This document shows, one piece after another, positions 26,601 to 34,197 of a DNA stretch of 64,000 nt. Made by a program: the position numbers and the translations under genes. The notes beneath the pieces were generated by a model that did not search any database, was not told the origin of the DNA, and saw only the letters and a program-made list of their open reading frames with translations. Each line of letters begins with the position of its first letter. The first letter of the stretch is position 1. The stretch is from DASXHY01 sp036272195 (lineage in GTDB: Bacteria > Verrucomicrobiota > Verrucomicrobiia > Limisphaerales > DASXHY01), in assembly GCA_036272195.1 (NCBI GenBank), contig DATAZE010000046.1, forward strand, positions 1 to 64,000, given 5' to 3'.

Positions 26601-28106
26601 GAGGAAGAATACCGCGAAAAGCTGGAGCATCATCTGGACAAGGGCATTGGCGATTGCTGCCTCCGCAAGCCTGCGTTGTCACAAATTGTGGAGAATGCGC
26701 TCCGCCATTTTGATGGAGATCGCTACCTCCTTGGCAGCTACGTCATCATGCCCAATCATGTTCATGCGCTAGTTCGCCCGGTGATGGAACATAAACTGAC
26801 CGATATTCTGCAATCGTGGAAATCTTTCACGGCTAAAGAGGCAAATAAATCCCTGGGCGAGGCCGGGGAATTCTGGCAAGCGGAATCGTTCGATCCTTTA
26901 GTTCGAAACGGAGAACAATTGGAAAAGTTCACACACTATATTCACGAAAATCCGCTTAAAGCTCATCTGCAAGAAAGTGACTATCGGCTGGGAATTGGAC
27001 TTGGAGGCAAAGCGGAGGAGAATCGCACGGGCGAGACGCCCGTGCCACTAACCATCCGTTTCGGTCTCGCCGCCATCAAAGGCGTGGGTGAAGTAGCGGT
27101 GCAGGCAATTTTAAAAGCCCGGGATGAAGGCGGAAAATTCAACACGCTCGCTGATATGTGCGAGCGCGTGGATGGCCGCACGGTCACCCGCAAAATCCTG
27201 GAATGCCTGATTAAATCCGGGGCGTGCGATTGTTTCGGCCAGACGCGGGCCACGTTGTTCGCGCAGATTGATCGTACCCTGGCCCGCGCGGTCAGCATCA
27301 TCTCCGACCGTCAACGCGGCCAGAATTCCCTGTTTGGCGCCCTCGAAGAAAAAAACGCGCCGATGCCCGCAGAGGCCCGCAATCTGCCCGAATGGCCGCA
27401 ACACGAACTCCTCGCGCACGAGAAGGAGTTGCTCGGGTTTTATGTCACCGGCCATCCGCTGACGCCCTACGCGCCGATTTTGCAGAAATACGCGCTGGCG
27501 AACACCGCGGGGCTGGCGCAATTACAAAACCGCAGTCTCACCCGTATCGGTGGATTGATCGCCGCGGTGCAAAACGGTATCTCGAAGAAAAGCGGCAAGC
27601 CTTACTCAATGGTGACGCTGGAGGACCTGGAAGGCTCGGTCCAAATCCTGTGCATGAACGAGAATTACGATAAATACCGCGAATTGCTGGTGCCGAACAA
27701 AGCGATTCTCGTAGTCGGCGAAGTGAACACGGGCGACGAACGCCCGAAAATTTTCCCGCAGGAAATCATGCCGTTGGAGGACGCGCCGCGGAAATACACC
27801 AAACAGGTGTATCTGCGACTACAAATGGCACATCTGCAAACCGAACAAATCGAGTCTGTGCGCGATTTGATTGCGGTGCATCCGGGCCGATGCCCGCTGT
27901 TCCTTTGTTTTGCGAAGCCGACCGGCGAAAAAATTTATGTGGAAACACATGAAAAGTTTTTTGTGACCGCTTCACACGAATTGCAGGCGGCGGCGGACGA
28001 ACTTTTCGGTGAAGAGACTTATTTTGCGAAGGTGGACACGACGCTGCCGGAGCGCGTGCAGCGGCGTTGGGAGAAAAAACCGGAAATGGCCGGGGCGGCG
28101 GACTAA
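23694..28106 (+). CDS. dnaE: DNA polymerase III alpha subunit with two in-frame repeat insertions
   Basis: 1470 residues; E. coli DnaE has 1160. The PHP domain is at the N-terminus (HLHLHTEYSLLDGA). The palm has the catalytic aspartates in PPDIDIDF (Asp 457, 459, 461). GFNKSHAAAYAIVAYQTAYL lies in the fingers, GLAAIKGVGEVAVQAIL is the helix-hairpin-helix region, and an OB-fold region (LTRIGGLIAAVQNGISKKSG) and C-terminal domain follow. Two segments are foreign: residues 343-365 from a family A palindrome, and 873-1119 from a whole RAYT transposase unit. Without them the protein is 1200 residues. The second insertion falls in the loop between VLGPDVNESQVYFAPAG and TIRFGLAAIKG, which aligns with the variable YHFHVNDDG loop of E. 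coli DnaE, so the fused product could work. It is unknown whether another dnaE exists. Confidence 0.92.
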   Translation: MSHADFVHLHLHTEYSLLDGACRLDRLVEKAHDLKFASLAITDHGAMYGAIDFYQAARDKGIKPIIGCEVYVAPGSRLDKKQGSGTRDIYHHLGLLAKDEIGYKNLIKLTTAAHLEGYYYKPRIDKEILAAHSEGLIAMSGCLASEIPDLIMKDQVQKARDAVDWFKQTLGAENFFLELQNHGMADQARVNKQLIAFAKDFGLKLVATNDVHYVNKSDSHAHDCLVCIGTQDLLSNPKRMGASYASEQFYLRSAEEMKARFAEVPEAVKNTLEVAEKCNLEIEFGKLHYPVFHPPEHFTREGFLRQWLAEGLFRRYTVHAKAEGKEFIIEGIDDPKRLPTYQVVAQASRPCEEEKEHTGETPVPLLNDPAVAAAVKTVIDRLQRELEVIEKTGFISYFLIVGDFIRKGREMGVACVARGSAAGSLVTYLLEIANVDPIRYGLLFERFLNPERVNPPDIDIDFADDRRADVIEYVRGKYGREAVAQIITFGTMGAKSVVRDVGRVMGLNYSECDRLAKMIPFDLKMDLTKALKQSPELKEAYDTEEATRELIDTAFILEDLTRNASVHAAGVVIGDQPLVNLLPLKQDEDGTIVTQYAMNPVGDLGLLKMDFLGLKTLTVIRNTCEMVKRTRGIDVDIDNLPLDDAKTYDLLNKANTLGVFQLESGGMRDLCRKFQISSVEHITALVALYRPGPMDLIPEFIKRRHGDVKIEYEHPLLEPIARETYGILIYQEQVMQAAQVLAGFTLGGADLLRRAMGKKKVEEMVKQRATFVKGCKEKNHIADGKANQIFDLLEKFAGYGFNKSHAAAYAIVAYQTAYLKANYPVEFFCAMMTNDMGDTAKLSQYINEARSFGIEVLGPDVNESQVYFAPAGLVARASRPCEDEASENKKSKALPFVPFDKSRPASIHTRGLPHWQQDGATYFITFRLADSLPQDVYTRWREERNAALCEADQAVKLSEHEKEELRDKIEEEYREKLEHHLDKGIGDCCLRKPALSQIVENALRHFDGDRYLLGSYVIMPNHVHALVRPVMEHKLTDILQSWKSFTAKEANKSLGEAGEFWQAESFDPLVRNGEQLEKFTHYIHENPLKAHLQESDYRLGIGLGGKAEENRTGETPVPLTIRFGLAAIKGVGEVAVQAILKARDEGGKFNTLADMCERVDGRTVTRKILECLIKSGACDCFGQTRATLFAQIDRTLARAVSIISDRQRGQNSLFGALEEKNAPMPAEARNLPEWPQHELLAHEKELLGFYVTGHPLTPYAPILQKYALANTAGLAQLQNRSLTRIGGLIAAVQNGISKKSGKPYSMVTLEDLEGSVQILCMNENYDKYRELLVPNKAILVVGEVNTGDERPKIFPQEIMPLEDAPRKYTKQVYLRLQMAHLQTEQIESVRDLIAVHPGRCPLFLCFAKPTGEKIYVETHEKFFVTASHELQAAADELFGEETYFAKVDTTLPERVQRRWEKKPEMAGAAD
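24720..24788. repeat. Palindrome family A inserted in frame in dnaE (23 codons)
   Basis: Starts TAGTGGCACAGGCGTCTCGC at 24721 and ends with the inverse, GAGACGCCCGTGCCACTA, at 24788. It is translated as VVAQASRPCEEEKEHTGETP and following residues. The palindrome is 68 bases; with one added base it occupies exactly 23 codons. It sits in a surface-type linker before the conserved LERELEVIEKTGF-like helix. Confidence 0.9.
26310..27050 (+). mobile_element. REP-bounded RAYT transposase unit inside dnaE
   Basis: 741 bases in frame with dnaE. The ends are family A palindromes: TAGTGGCACGGGCGTCCCGC at 26311 and GGGCGAGACGCCCGTGCCAC TA at 27029-27050. Between them lies a complete REP-associated tyrosine transposase (Y1, IS200-like HUH superfamily) domain: GLPHWQQDGATYFITFRLAD start, catalytic HUH pair in MPNHVHALV (DnaE-numbering His 1022 and 1024), and the nucleophile Tyr 1082 in THYIHENPLKA. 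The Tyr and His residues are intact. There is no internal in-frame ATG before the conserved start, so it appears to be made only as part of the polymerase unless an alternative start is used. RAYTs are thought to move REP palindromes, which fits the other family A copies here. Confidence 0.92.
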
Positions 28107-28110
28107 GAAA

Positions 28111-28217
28111 TTTTGCCACAGAGGCACACAGCAAAAACGGTGAGCAGATGAGAACAGACTCCATTCTCCCCCCTCCTTCCATTGGATTTTTCTCTGTGAC
28201 TTCGTCTCTGCGGCTAA
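28111..28217. repeat. Inverted repeat, family J, after dnaE
   Basis: TTTTGCCACAGAGGCACACAG (28111 onward) and TCTCTGTGAC... TCTCTGCGGCTAA (to 28217) are inverse copies with a spacer of about 60 bases. The start lies 5 bases after the dnaE stop. The same arrangement follows the ABC ATPase at 34091-34197. Confidence 0.7.
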
Positions 28218-28745
28218 TAAATCAGGGCATTAAAAAAACCGGGCTAGTCGATCAGGGGGTGACCGAAAAGCCCGGGGAATTTTCGAATTTAGTACTGAGT
28301 GGGATAACGGAGTACATCGACCGTGGCGAGTACTAATTGCCATGACCGAAATTCTAAAAATCAAAGAACGTTTCCCACAAACTTCATTGGGTCTTAACTA
28401 AGTAGACCATCACAGACCGGTTCTGTCAAAGGGTGCAGGCCAAGTATTAACCGCAGTTCATCTTGGAATTAGCCAATGCATTTGTCTTCGATCAGTGACA
28501 TTGGCGATCAGTATTTCAACATGCAGGCAACAGCGCGGCAACTTGAAATTTTCATTTCGCATCGCGGGAAAAATTTATTGGGTGCGTGGGGAGCGCCAGC
28601 GAGCACATCGCTGCTTGGGGATGCAATCTTTTTGGGAAAATTTTGTTTTATATTTTTTTTACTCTCCAAAATTTTTAAACATTCCTGTTTACAGGTACCG
28701 ACTGGTTGTTAGTATCCGCCTCTGCGACTGCAAGCGAGATAGCCC
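28218..28745. other. Long intergenic region upstream of the PII gene
   Basis: About 530 bases without a supported gene; the small open frames here show no family features. A short AT-rich stretch (28620-28700) lies upstream of the PII gene. I looked for a sigma-54 site (TGGCAC-N5-TTGC) and found none. Confidence 0.4.
28688..28715 (+). promoter_or_regulatory. Possible sigma-70-type promoter for the PII-glnA genes
   Basis: TTTACA (28688-28693) and TAGTAT (28710-28715) are separated by 16 bases, downstream of an AT-rich run and 30 bases before the PII start. This is a pattern match only. Confidence 0.3.
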
Positions 28746-29084
28746 ATGAAAAAAATCGAAGCCATCATCAAACCGTTCAAACTGGAAGACGTCAAGGAAG
28801 CCCTGGCCGGACTCGGTGTGGAAGGGATGACGGTTTCGGAGGTGAAAGGATTCGGGCGGCAAAAAGGCCACACCGAGATCTATCGCGGAAGCGAATACAC
28901 CGTCGATTTTTTACCGAAACTGAAATTGGAGGTCGTACTCGCGGATTCGAACGTGTCCGCGGCGGTGGAAGCAATTGTCCGCGCGGCCAAGACCGGCAAG
29001 ATTGGCGACGGAAAAGTTTTCGTGAGTTCCATTGAAAATGCGGTTCGGATTCGCACAGAAGAAACCGGCGAGCAGGCCGTTTAA
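28746..29084 (+). CDS. glnB: Nitrogen regulatory protein PII
   Basis: 112 residues, full length. KKIEAIIKPFKLEDVKEAL is the N-terminal strand-helix, and the T-loop has YRGSEYTVDFLPK with Tyr51, the uridylylation site of proteobacterial PII. The B-loop and C-terminus read VRAAKTGKIGDGKVFVSSIE and IRTEETGEQAV. PII senses ATP/ADP and 2-oxoglutarate and controls nitrogen assimilation. It lies 65 bases before glnA and is probably cotranscribed with it. No ammonium transporter gene is adjacent, so glnB is a better symbol than glnK, but the two cannot be separated by sequence alone. Confidence 0.92.
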   Translation: MKKIEAIIKPFKLEDVKEALAGLGVEGMTVSEVKGFGRQKGHTEIYRGSEYTVDFLPKLKLEVVLADSNVSAAVEAIVRAAKTGKIGDGKVFVSSIENAVRIRTEETGEQAV

Positions 29085-29149
29085 TTTGTCCCTCCGCGAA
29101 ACGAAATTTCGGGAAGGGTGTTTTAACGTAAAAGAGAAAGCTGAATTCA

Positions 29150-30562
29150 ATGAGCACACCCAAGAGCGTACTTGAGTTAGCCAAAAAAAACGGGGCGAAG
29201 ATGGTGGACATCAAATTCGTCGATACCTTCGGCACTTGGCAGCATTTCACCTGTCCCATTGGCGAATTGACCGAGGAAATCTTCGAGGAAGGATTCGGCT
29301 TTGACGGTTCCAGCATCCGCGGTTGGAAAAGCATTGAAGCGTCCGACATGCTGGCGATGCCCGACCCGAATACAGCGTTCATTGATCCTTTCTGCGCCGT
29401 GCCCACGTTGTCGTTGACCTGCACCATTTCCGAGACGGGCACCAAGGAACCTTATAGCCGCGACCCGCGCGGCATCGCACAACGAGCGGAGCAGTACTTG
29501 AATTCCACCGGACTCGCGGACCAGGCGTTTTTCGGGCCGGAAGCGGAATTCTTCATCTTTGACAACGTTCAATTCGATAGCCGGAGCAATGGAACGTTTT
29601 ACTCGGTGGAATCCGAGGAAGCCGTTTGGAACACGGGCCGCGATGAAATGCCGAACCTCGGCAACAAGATCCGCCACAAAGAAGGATATTTTCCGGTTTC
29701 CCCCGCCGACACGCAACAGGACATCCGCACCGAAATGTGCCTCGTGATGGAAGAGCTCGGGGTCAAAATCGAGCGCCAGCACCACGAAGTCGCCACGGCT
29801 GGCCAGGCGGAAATCGATTATCGCTTTAATACTCTGGTCACCGCGGCGGACTGGATGATGATTTACAAATACGTGGTGAAGAACGTGGCCAAGAAGCACG
29901 GCAAGACCGCCTGTTTCATGCCCAAGCCGCTCTTTGGCGATAACGGCAGCGGAATGCACACACATCAGAGCTTGTGGAAAAAGGGCAAACCGCTCTTTGC
30001 CGGCAAGGAATACGGCGGGTTGAGCGAGATGGCGCTGTATTATATCGGCGGCTTGCTGAAACACGCCCGCGCGCTCTGCGCGATTTGCAATCCCACGACG
30101 AACAGCTACAAGCGCCTTGTGCCCGGTTACGAAGCGCCGGTGAACCTGGCGTATTCCGCGCGCAACCGTTCCGCCGCGGTCCGTATCCCGATGTATAGCG
30201 ACAATCCGAAAGCCAAACGCATCGAATACCGCCCGCCGGACCCGGCGGCGAATCCGTATCTCGCATTTGCAGCGTTGCTGATGGCCGGACTTGACGGCGT
30301 GCAGAATAAAATCAAGCCGGGCGAACCGTTGGATAAAAATATTTACGAATTGCCGCCGGAAGAACTGAAGAAAGTCCCGCACGTCGCCGGCAGCCTGAAC
30401 GAGGCGCTGGATTGTCTCGAGAAGGACCACGCATTTCTCTTGAAGGGCGACGTTTTCACGTCCGACTTTTTGGATATGTGGATCAGTGCGAAGCGGAAGG
30501 AGCACGACGCGATTCGGTTGCGTCCGCATCCTCACGAATTTTTCCTCTACTACGACGTGTAG
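29150..30562 (+). CDS. glnA: Glutamine synthetase, type I
   Basis: 470 residues, the length of GS-I. GFGFDGSSIRGWKSIEASDM lies near the N-terminus, FFGPEAEFFIFD is the metal-binding Glu motif, DNGSGMHTHQSLWKKGKPLF the ATP/glutamate region and NPTTNSYKRLVPGYEAPVNL the ammonium-site region. The loop NIYELPPEE contains Tyr399 at the place of the adenylylated Tyr of E. coli GS, so adenylylation control is possible (GS-I beta type). It converts glutamate and ammonia to glutamine in the cytoplasm. PII lies upstream and a good terminator follows. Confidence 0.95.
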   Translation: MSTPKSVLELAKKNGAKMVDIKFVDTFGTWQHFTCPIGELTEEIFEEGFGFDGSSIRGWKSIEASDMLAMPDPNTAFIDPFCAVPTLSLTCTISETGTKEPYSRDPRGIAQRAEQYLNSTGLADQAFFGPEAEFFIFDNVQFDSRSNGTFYSVESEEAVWNTGRDEMPNLGNKIRHKEGYFPVSPADTQQDIRTEMCLVMEELGVKIERQHHEVATAGQAEIDYRFNTLVTAADWMMIYKYVVKNVAKKHGKTACFMPKPLFGDNGSGMHTHQSLWKKGKPLFAGKEYGGLSEMALYYIGGLLKHARALCAICNPTTNSYKRLVPGYEAPVNLAYSARNRSAAVRIPMYSDNPKAKRIEYRPPDPAANPYLAFAALLMAGLDGVQNKIKPGEPLDKNIYELPPEELKKVPHVAGSLNEALDCLEKDHAFLLKGDVFTSDFLDMWISAKRKEHDAIRLRPHPHEFFLYYDV

Positions 30563-30581
30563 AAGAAAAACTTTTCCAAAG

Positions 30582-30608
30582 AGCGCCTTATTTGCGAGGC
30601 GCTTTTTT
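30582..30608 (+). terminator. Rho-independent terminator after glnA
   Basis: Stem AGCGCCT (30582-30588) and AGGCGCT (30597-30603) with a short loop, followed directly by a run of T. It lies 20 bases after the glnA stop. Confidence 0.85.
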
Positions 30609-30948
30609 CGCCGAAAAATTTTGAAAAAGGCCGATTTTATTGAGCAAAATGCGCTGTGAATAACTCGTGAATAAAAGTTAATATGTTGTCCTCGTAAGTT
30701 ATTCGCGCATTGACTAAAAAGGGGCCCGGCAACGGAAAAAGTTTCGCCGCCGGGGGTAACCAACAAAGATAAAAAAACAACTCGTCGGAAATGTCGTCGC
30801 AAATTGCTGTGAATCTATGAGTTACGTAAGCTGTTTAACGCCGCCTGCCTTTCAGAAAGTTACTAAGCATTTGATTTTATTGGCGGAAACCAATTTTGGT
30901 GTTAAAACGGACGGGCGGGACGGCGTTACAGGCGTGTTAAGAAGCTAG
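30609..30948. other. oriC: Likely replication origin region (oriC) upstream of dnaA
   Basis: The spacer before dnaA is AT-rich in part and holds a perfect DnaA-box match on the minus strand, TTATTCACA (30655-30663), a one-mismatch copy TTATTCACG 2 bases on (30666-30674), and a weaker plus-strand TTATTCGCG (30699-30707). Consensus is TTATNCACA. Location next to dnaA supports an origin or a DnaA-controlled promoter. The boxes are few, so this remains a candidate. Confidence 0.5.
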
Positions 30949-30990
30949 GTGAATAAAACGCCCAAAAATAGGGCTTTTCGGGATTATATA

Positions 30991-32352
30991 ATGCAAGCGT
31001 CCGGTGAGAAAATTTGGGATTTCGCGCAGCAACATCTTCGTTCGATGTTGAGTGCAGACACTTATAAACTTTGGTTTGAATCGTTGCGCGCCACCGCTCT
31101 CGACGGCAACAGCCTCGTGCTCGAAGTCTCCAATGATTTCTGCGAAGTATGGCTCAAGGATAATTACATGGGCCTGCTTCAAGACGTCGTCGCGCTCGCC
31201 GCAGGGAAACAACTGCAAATAAAATTTAAAGTTGGAGCCGGCAACGGTTCGTTGGGCCAGGCGCCGACGCTTCCGCCACTCAAACCCAAAACTGCCGAGC
31301 CGCCCGCGGAAAGAAATTCGCATCACTCGGACCTGAATTTTAATCCGAAGAACACTTTTGATACGTTTGTCGTCGGCAATAACAATAACTTTTCCTACGC
31401 TGCCGCTCTCGCCGTGGCGCAGGCGCCGGGCAAGTCGTACAATCCCCTGTTCCTCTACGGCGGCGTCGGCCTCGGCAAGACCCATCTGCTGCACGCCATT
31501 GGCCAGCACGTTTTCAACAGCCGGAAAGGCGCGCGCGTCGCGTATGTGTCCTCGGAAAAGTTCACCAACGAATACATCGACGCCATTCAGAACAATTTGC
31601 TGGTGAAGTTCCGCAAAAAATATCGGCAGACCGATGTGCTGCTGATCGACGATATTCAGTTCCTGGCTGGCAAGGAACGGATCCAGGAGGAATTTTTCCA
31701 TACCTTCAATGCGCTCCACGAAAGCCACAAGCAAATCGTGCTGACCTGCGACCGGCCGGCGAGCGAGATTCAAAATCTCGAAAACCGCCTCGTTTCGCGC
31801 TTTGAATGGGGTTTGGTGACCGACCTGCAACCGCCCGATATCGAGATGCGCCTCGCGATTCTCAACAAGAAAGCGCAAATCATGGGCGTCACGTTGCCGG
31901 AGGAGATCATGAATTTCCTCGCCAACCGCATCCGGACAAACATCCGCCGGTTGGAAGGCGCGCTCATCCGGGTGGCTTCCTACGCATCCCTCACGGGCAA
32001 GAAGTTGAGCCTCGAAGTCGTGGAAGGTTTGTTGCGCGAAGTGCTTCACGAAGAAGGCCGTTTTTCCATCAGCATCGAGGTCATCCAGAAAAAGGTGGCG
32101 GAACATTTCGACATCCGGCTGGCCGACATGACCAGCAAGCGCCGCCCGGAAAATATCGCTTTCCCCCGTCAAATCGCGATGTTCCTCTCCCGCCAGATGA
32201 CCGAAAGCTCCCTCAGTTCCATCGGCGAAGCCTTCGGGGGACGCGACCACGGCACCGTTCTCCACGCCTGCCGCCTCGTGAAAGACCGTATGGAAGTTGA
32301 TTCCAGCGTGCGCCAGGTGGTCAGCTATCTCGAGAAGCAGTTGATGCGCTGA
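30991..32352 (+). CDS. dnaA: Chromosomal replication initiator DnaA
   Basis: 453 residues from the ATG at 30991; a GTG at 30949 would add 14 residues. Domain I (KIWDFAQQHLRSMLSADTYK and LWF) opens the protein. Domain III has Walker A YGGVGLGKTHLLHAIG and Walker B VLLIDDIQFLAGK. Domain IV ends with the DnaA-box-binding signature GGRDHGTVLHACRLV. A Pro-rich linker (APTLPPLKPKTAEPPAE) is domain II. It binds DnaA boxes, opens oriC with ATP and loads DnaB. Its neighbour upstream is glnA rather than the common dnaN. Confidence 0.93.
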   Translation: MQASGEKIWDFAQQHLRSMLSADTYKLWFESLRATALDGNSLVLEVSNDFCEVWLKDNYMGLLQDVVALAAGKQLQIKFKVGAGNGSLGQAPTLPPLKPKTAEPPAERNSHHSDLNFNPKNTFDTFVVGNNNNFSYAAALAVAQAPGKSYNPLFLYGGVGLGKTHLLHAIGQHVFNSRKGARVAYVSSEKFTNEYIDAIQNNLLVKFRKKYRQTDVLLIDDIQFLAGKERIQEEFFHTFNALHESHKQIVLTCDRPASEIQNLENRLVSRFEWGLVTDLQPPDIEMRLAILNKKAQIMGVTLPEEIMNFLANRIRTNIRRLEGALIRVASYASLTGKKLSLEVVEGLLREVLHEEGRFSISIEVIQKKVAEHFDIRLADMTSKRRPENIAFPRQIAMFLSRQMTESSLSSIGEAFGGRDHGTVLHACRLVKDRMEVDSSVRQVVSYLEKQLMR

Positions 32353-32420
32353 GGGCTGGATGCCAGTGGCTTGTGGCTGTCGCGTTGACGGACCAGACTG
32401 ATTGACTTACCCTGCTCCTC

Positions 32421-32696
32421 ATGAGCGAAACAACAATTCCGGTAGCCGAAGCGGCGAAGGATTTTTTTCGCATACTGGACTTGGTGGAACGACAACACCA
32501 ATCAGCCGTCCTCGTGCGCGATGGAAAGCCGGTGGCCACGCTTAATCCAATTCTATCTTCAGCCTTGAACTGCGAAGAATTGGCGGCGCGATGGGAAAAA
32601 TTGGAAAAGTTACCGCCGGACGACGCCTTGGCCTTTGCCGACGATATTGAGCAGTCCCGTAATACGCTGCCTCCGGTCAAGCCGGTATGGGACTGA
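32421..32696 (+). CDS. Antitoxin, Phd/YefM-like
   Basis: 91 residues. TIPVAEAAKDFFRILDLVER and SAVLVRDGKPVATLNPI form the beta-alpha-beta DNA-binding fold of prevent-host-death antitoxins. The acidic C-terminus (LPPDDALAFADDIEQS) is the toxin-binding tail. It overlaps the PIN toxin start by 10 bases, the usual toxin-antitoxin arrangement. It should bind and block the toxin and repress its own promoter. Confidence 0.85.
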   Translation: MSETTIPVAEAAKDFFRILDLVERQHQSAVLVRDGKPVATLNPILSSALNCEELAARWEKLEKLPPDDALAFADDIEQSRNTLPPVKPVWD

Positions 32697-33103
32697 TTTT
32701 TGATAGTTCAATTTTTATCGCCAACGAGCGCGGCAGGTTCGATATGGCTGGCTTTTTACAGCAGTTCGCTCTGCAACAACCCGTGATCGCAGCTATTACT
32801 GCTTCAGAACTACTTCATGGTGTCGAACGGGCGCCAGACAGCCTGAGAAGATCGCACCGCGAACAGCACGTCGAACAAATTTTGGCCTCTGTCCTTGTTC
32901 AGCCATTCGAATTGGCGCAAGCCCGCCACCACGCCCGGATTTGGGCCGTCTTGGAAGCACGTGGAACGATGATTGGCGCTCATGATCTTCAGATTGCCGC
33001 GACCGGGCTGTCTCTCAGTTATGAGGTGGCCACGCTCAACGTGCGGGAATTTGCCCGAGTTCCCGGTTTGGGCGTCATCGACGCGACTCGGTTCAATCGT
33101 TAA
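32687..33103 (+). CDS. vapC: PIN-domain ribonuclease toxin (VapC type)
   Basis: 138 residues. The PIN acidic residues are present: Asp6 (GLIFDSSIFIANERG), Glu41 (ITASELLHGVERA) and Asp100 (MIGAHDLQIAATGL), followed by the ATLNVREFARVPGL C-terminus typical of VapC. Expected activity is magnesium-dependent cleavage of RNA, usually tRNA or rRNA. The adjacent antitoxin overlaps it by 10 bases. All catalytic residues are intact, so it is probably functional. Confidence 0.88.
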   Translation: MGLIFDSSIFIANERGRFDMAGFLQQFALQQPVIAAITASELLHGVERAPDSLRRSHREQHVEQILASVLVQPFELAQARHHARIWAVLEARGTMIGAHDLQIAATGLSLSYEVATLNVREFARVPGLGVIDATRFNR

Positions 33104-33110
33104 GCTGCAC

Positions 33111-34088
33111 ATGCCCGCAATCGAAGTCAACGGCCTGACCAAAGCGTTCCAGACTTACAAGAAGCAACCTGGCTTCACTGGCGCCATTCGCGGACTTTTT
33201 CATCGTCAATACGAGCAAACGATCGCGGTGAAAGATGTCAGCTTCACCGTTGAACCGGGCGAACTCGTCGGTTTTCTCGGCCCGAACGGCGCGGGCAAAA
33301 CCACCACCCTCAAAATGCTCGCCGGTCTGCTGTATCCCACCGGCGGTTCCGCCAAGGTGCTCGGTTACATACCGTGGCAGCGGGATGATGGCTATCGCCG
33401 CCAGTTCGCGTTGTTGCTCGGCCAGAAAAACCAGCTTTGGTGGGATTTGCCCGCCCGTGAATCGCTTGAGCTCAACGCCAAAATTTACGGCATTCCTGAC
33501 GATGTCCTCAATCGCACCGTCGATGAAATGACCGAATTGCTCGTCGTGCGCGACAAATTGAACGTGGCGGTGCGTGAGCTTTCCCTGGGCGAGCGCATGA
33601 AAATGGAGCTGATCGCCTCCCTGCTCCACCGCCCGAAAATCCTGTATCTCGACGAGCCAACCATCGGCCTGGATGTGGTTTCGCAAAAAACCGTCCGTGA
33701 ATTCCTTCGCGAACACAATGCCAAGCACAAAACCACGATTCTCCTGACCAGCCATTACATGACCGACATCCAGGAATTGTGCAAACGCGTGATCATCATC
33801 GACAAAGGCGTGATTTCCTTCGACGGCCAATTGAGCGATGTCGTGGACCGGTTCGCGGATTTTAAGCTCATCACCATTCAATTCGAGGGGACATCCACCT
33901 ATTCGGCGGAAGCCGTGGCCAAATACGGCGAACTGGTAGAGCAAAATCCCGGTTGCCTGACGCTGAAAGTAAAGCGTGACCGCGTGATACCAGCCTGCAA
34001 AGCATTGCTGGATGAACTGCCCGTGAGCGATATCGATATTCAGGAAGTGCCGATTGAAGATGTGATTCGGAAAATTTTCGCGAGATAA
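33111..34088 (+). CDS. ABC transporter ATP-binding protein (ABC-2 type), orphan
   Basis: 325 residues from the ATG at 33111; a longer in-frame start overlaps the toxin and is rejected. Walker A GFLGPNGAGKTTTLKMLAGL, signature LSLGERMKMELIASLL and Walker B ILYLDEPTIGLD are clear. The insertion GAIRGLFHRQYEQTIAV between N-terminal strands matches ATPases of ABC-2 type multisubunit exporters, which normally precede one or two permease genes. Here the next gene is on the other strand and no permease is seen, so the partner must be elsewhere or was lost. A family J inverted repeat follows the stop. Confidence 0.87.
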   Translation: MPAIEVNGLTKAFQTYKKQPGFTGAIRGLFHRQYEQTIAVKDVSFTVEPGELVGFLGPNGAGKTTTLKMLAGLLYPTGGSAKVLGYIPWQRDDGYRRQFALLLGQKNQLWWDLPARESLELNAKIYGIPDDVLNRTVDEMTELLVVRDKLNVAVRELSLGERMKMELIASLLHRPKILYLDEPTIGLDVVSQKTVREFLREHNAKHKTTILLTSHYMTDIQELCKRVIIIDKGVISFDGQLSDVVDRFADFKLITIQFEGTSTYSAEAVAKYGELVEQNPGCLTLKVKRDRVIPACKALLDELPVSDIDIQEVPIEDVIRKIFAR

Positions 34089-34090
34089 TT

Positions 34091-34197
34091 TTTGCCACAG
34101 AGGTCACAGAGAACTCAAGTGGACTTTTATCAGTGAATTAAGTGAAATTCCTACTTTCCTTATTATTCTCTGCGCCCTCTGTGCCTCTGTGGCTAAT
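34091..34197. repeat. Inverted repeat, family J, after the ABC ATPase
   Basis: TTTTTGCCACAGAGGTCACA (34089 onward) and CTCTGTGCCTCTGTGGCTAA (ending near 34197) are inverse copies about 60 bases apart. Same family as 28111-28217. It separates two convergent genes. Confidence 0.75.

Noticed and set aside
26310..27050. Intein in dnaE
   Set aside because: There is no N-terminal Cys/Ser with the A and B splicing blocks and no C-terminal His-Asn junction. The segment has REP palindromes at its ends and a Y1 transposase domain.
12336..27050. CRISPR array
   Set aside because: Repeats are isolated palindromes far apart and inside genes, without regular spacers or cas genes.
28476..28712. 78-codon open frame before the PII gene
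   Set aside because: No ribosome-binding site, AT-rich 3' end and no recognisable features; lies in the presumed promoter region.
28688..28745. Sigma-54 promoter for PII-glnA
   Set aside because: Looked for TGGCAC-N5-TTGC upstream and found no convincing match.
29177..30802. 541-codon open frame on the minus strand over glnA
   Set aside because: It is the codon-bias shadow of glnA; the plus-strand protein is unmistakable glutamine synthetase.
30937..32265. 442-codon minus-strand open frame over dnaA
   Set aside because: Shadow of dnaA, whose Walker and DNA-binding motifs are intact.
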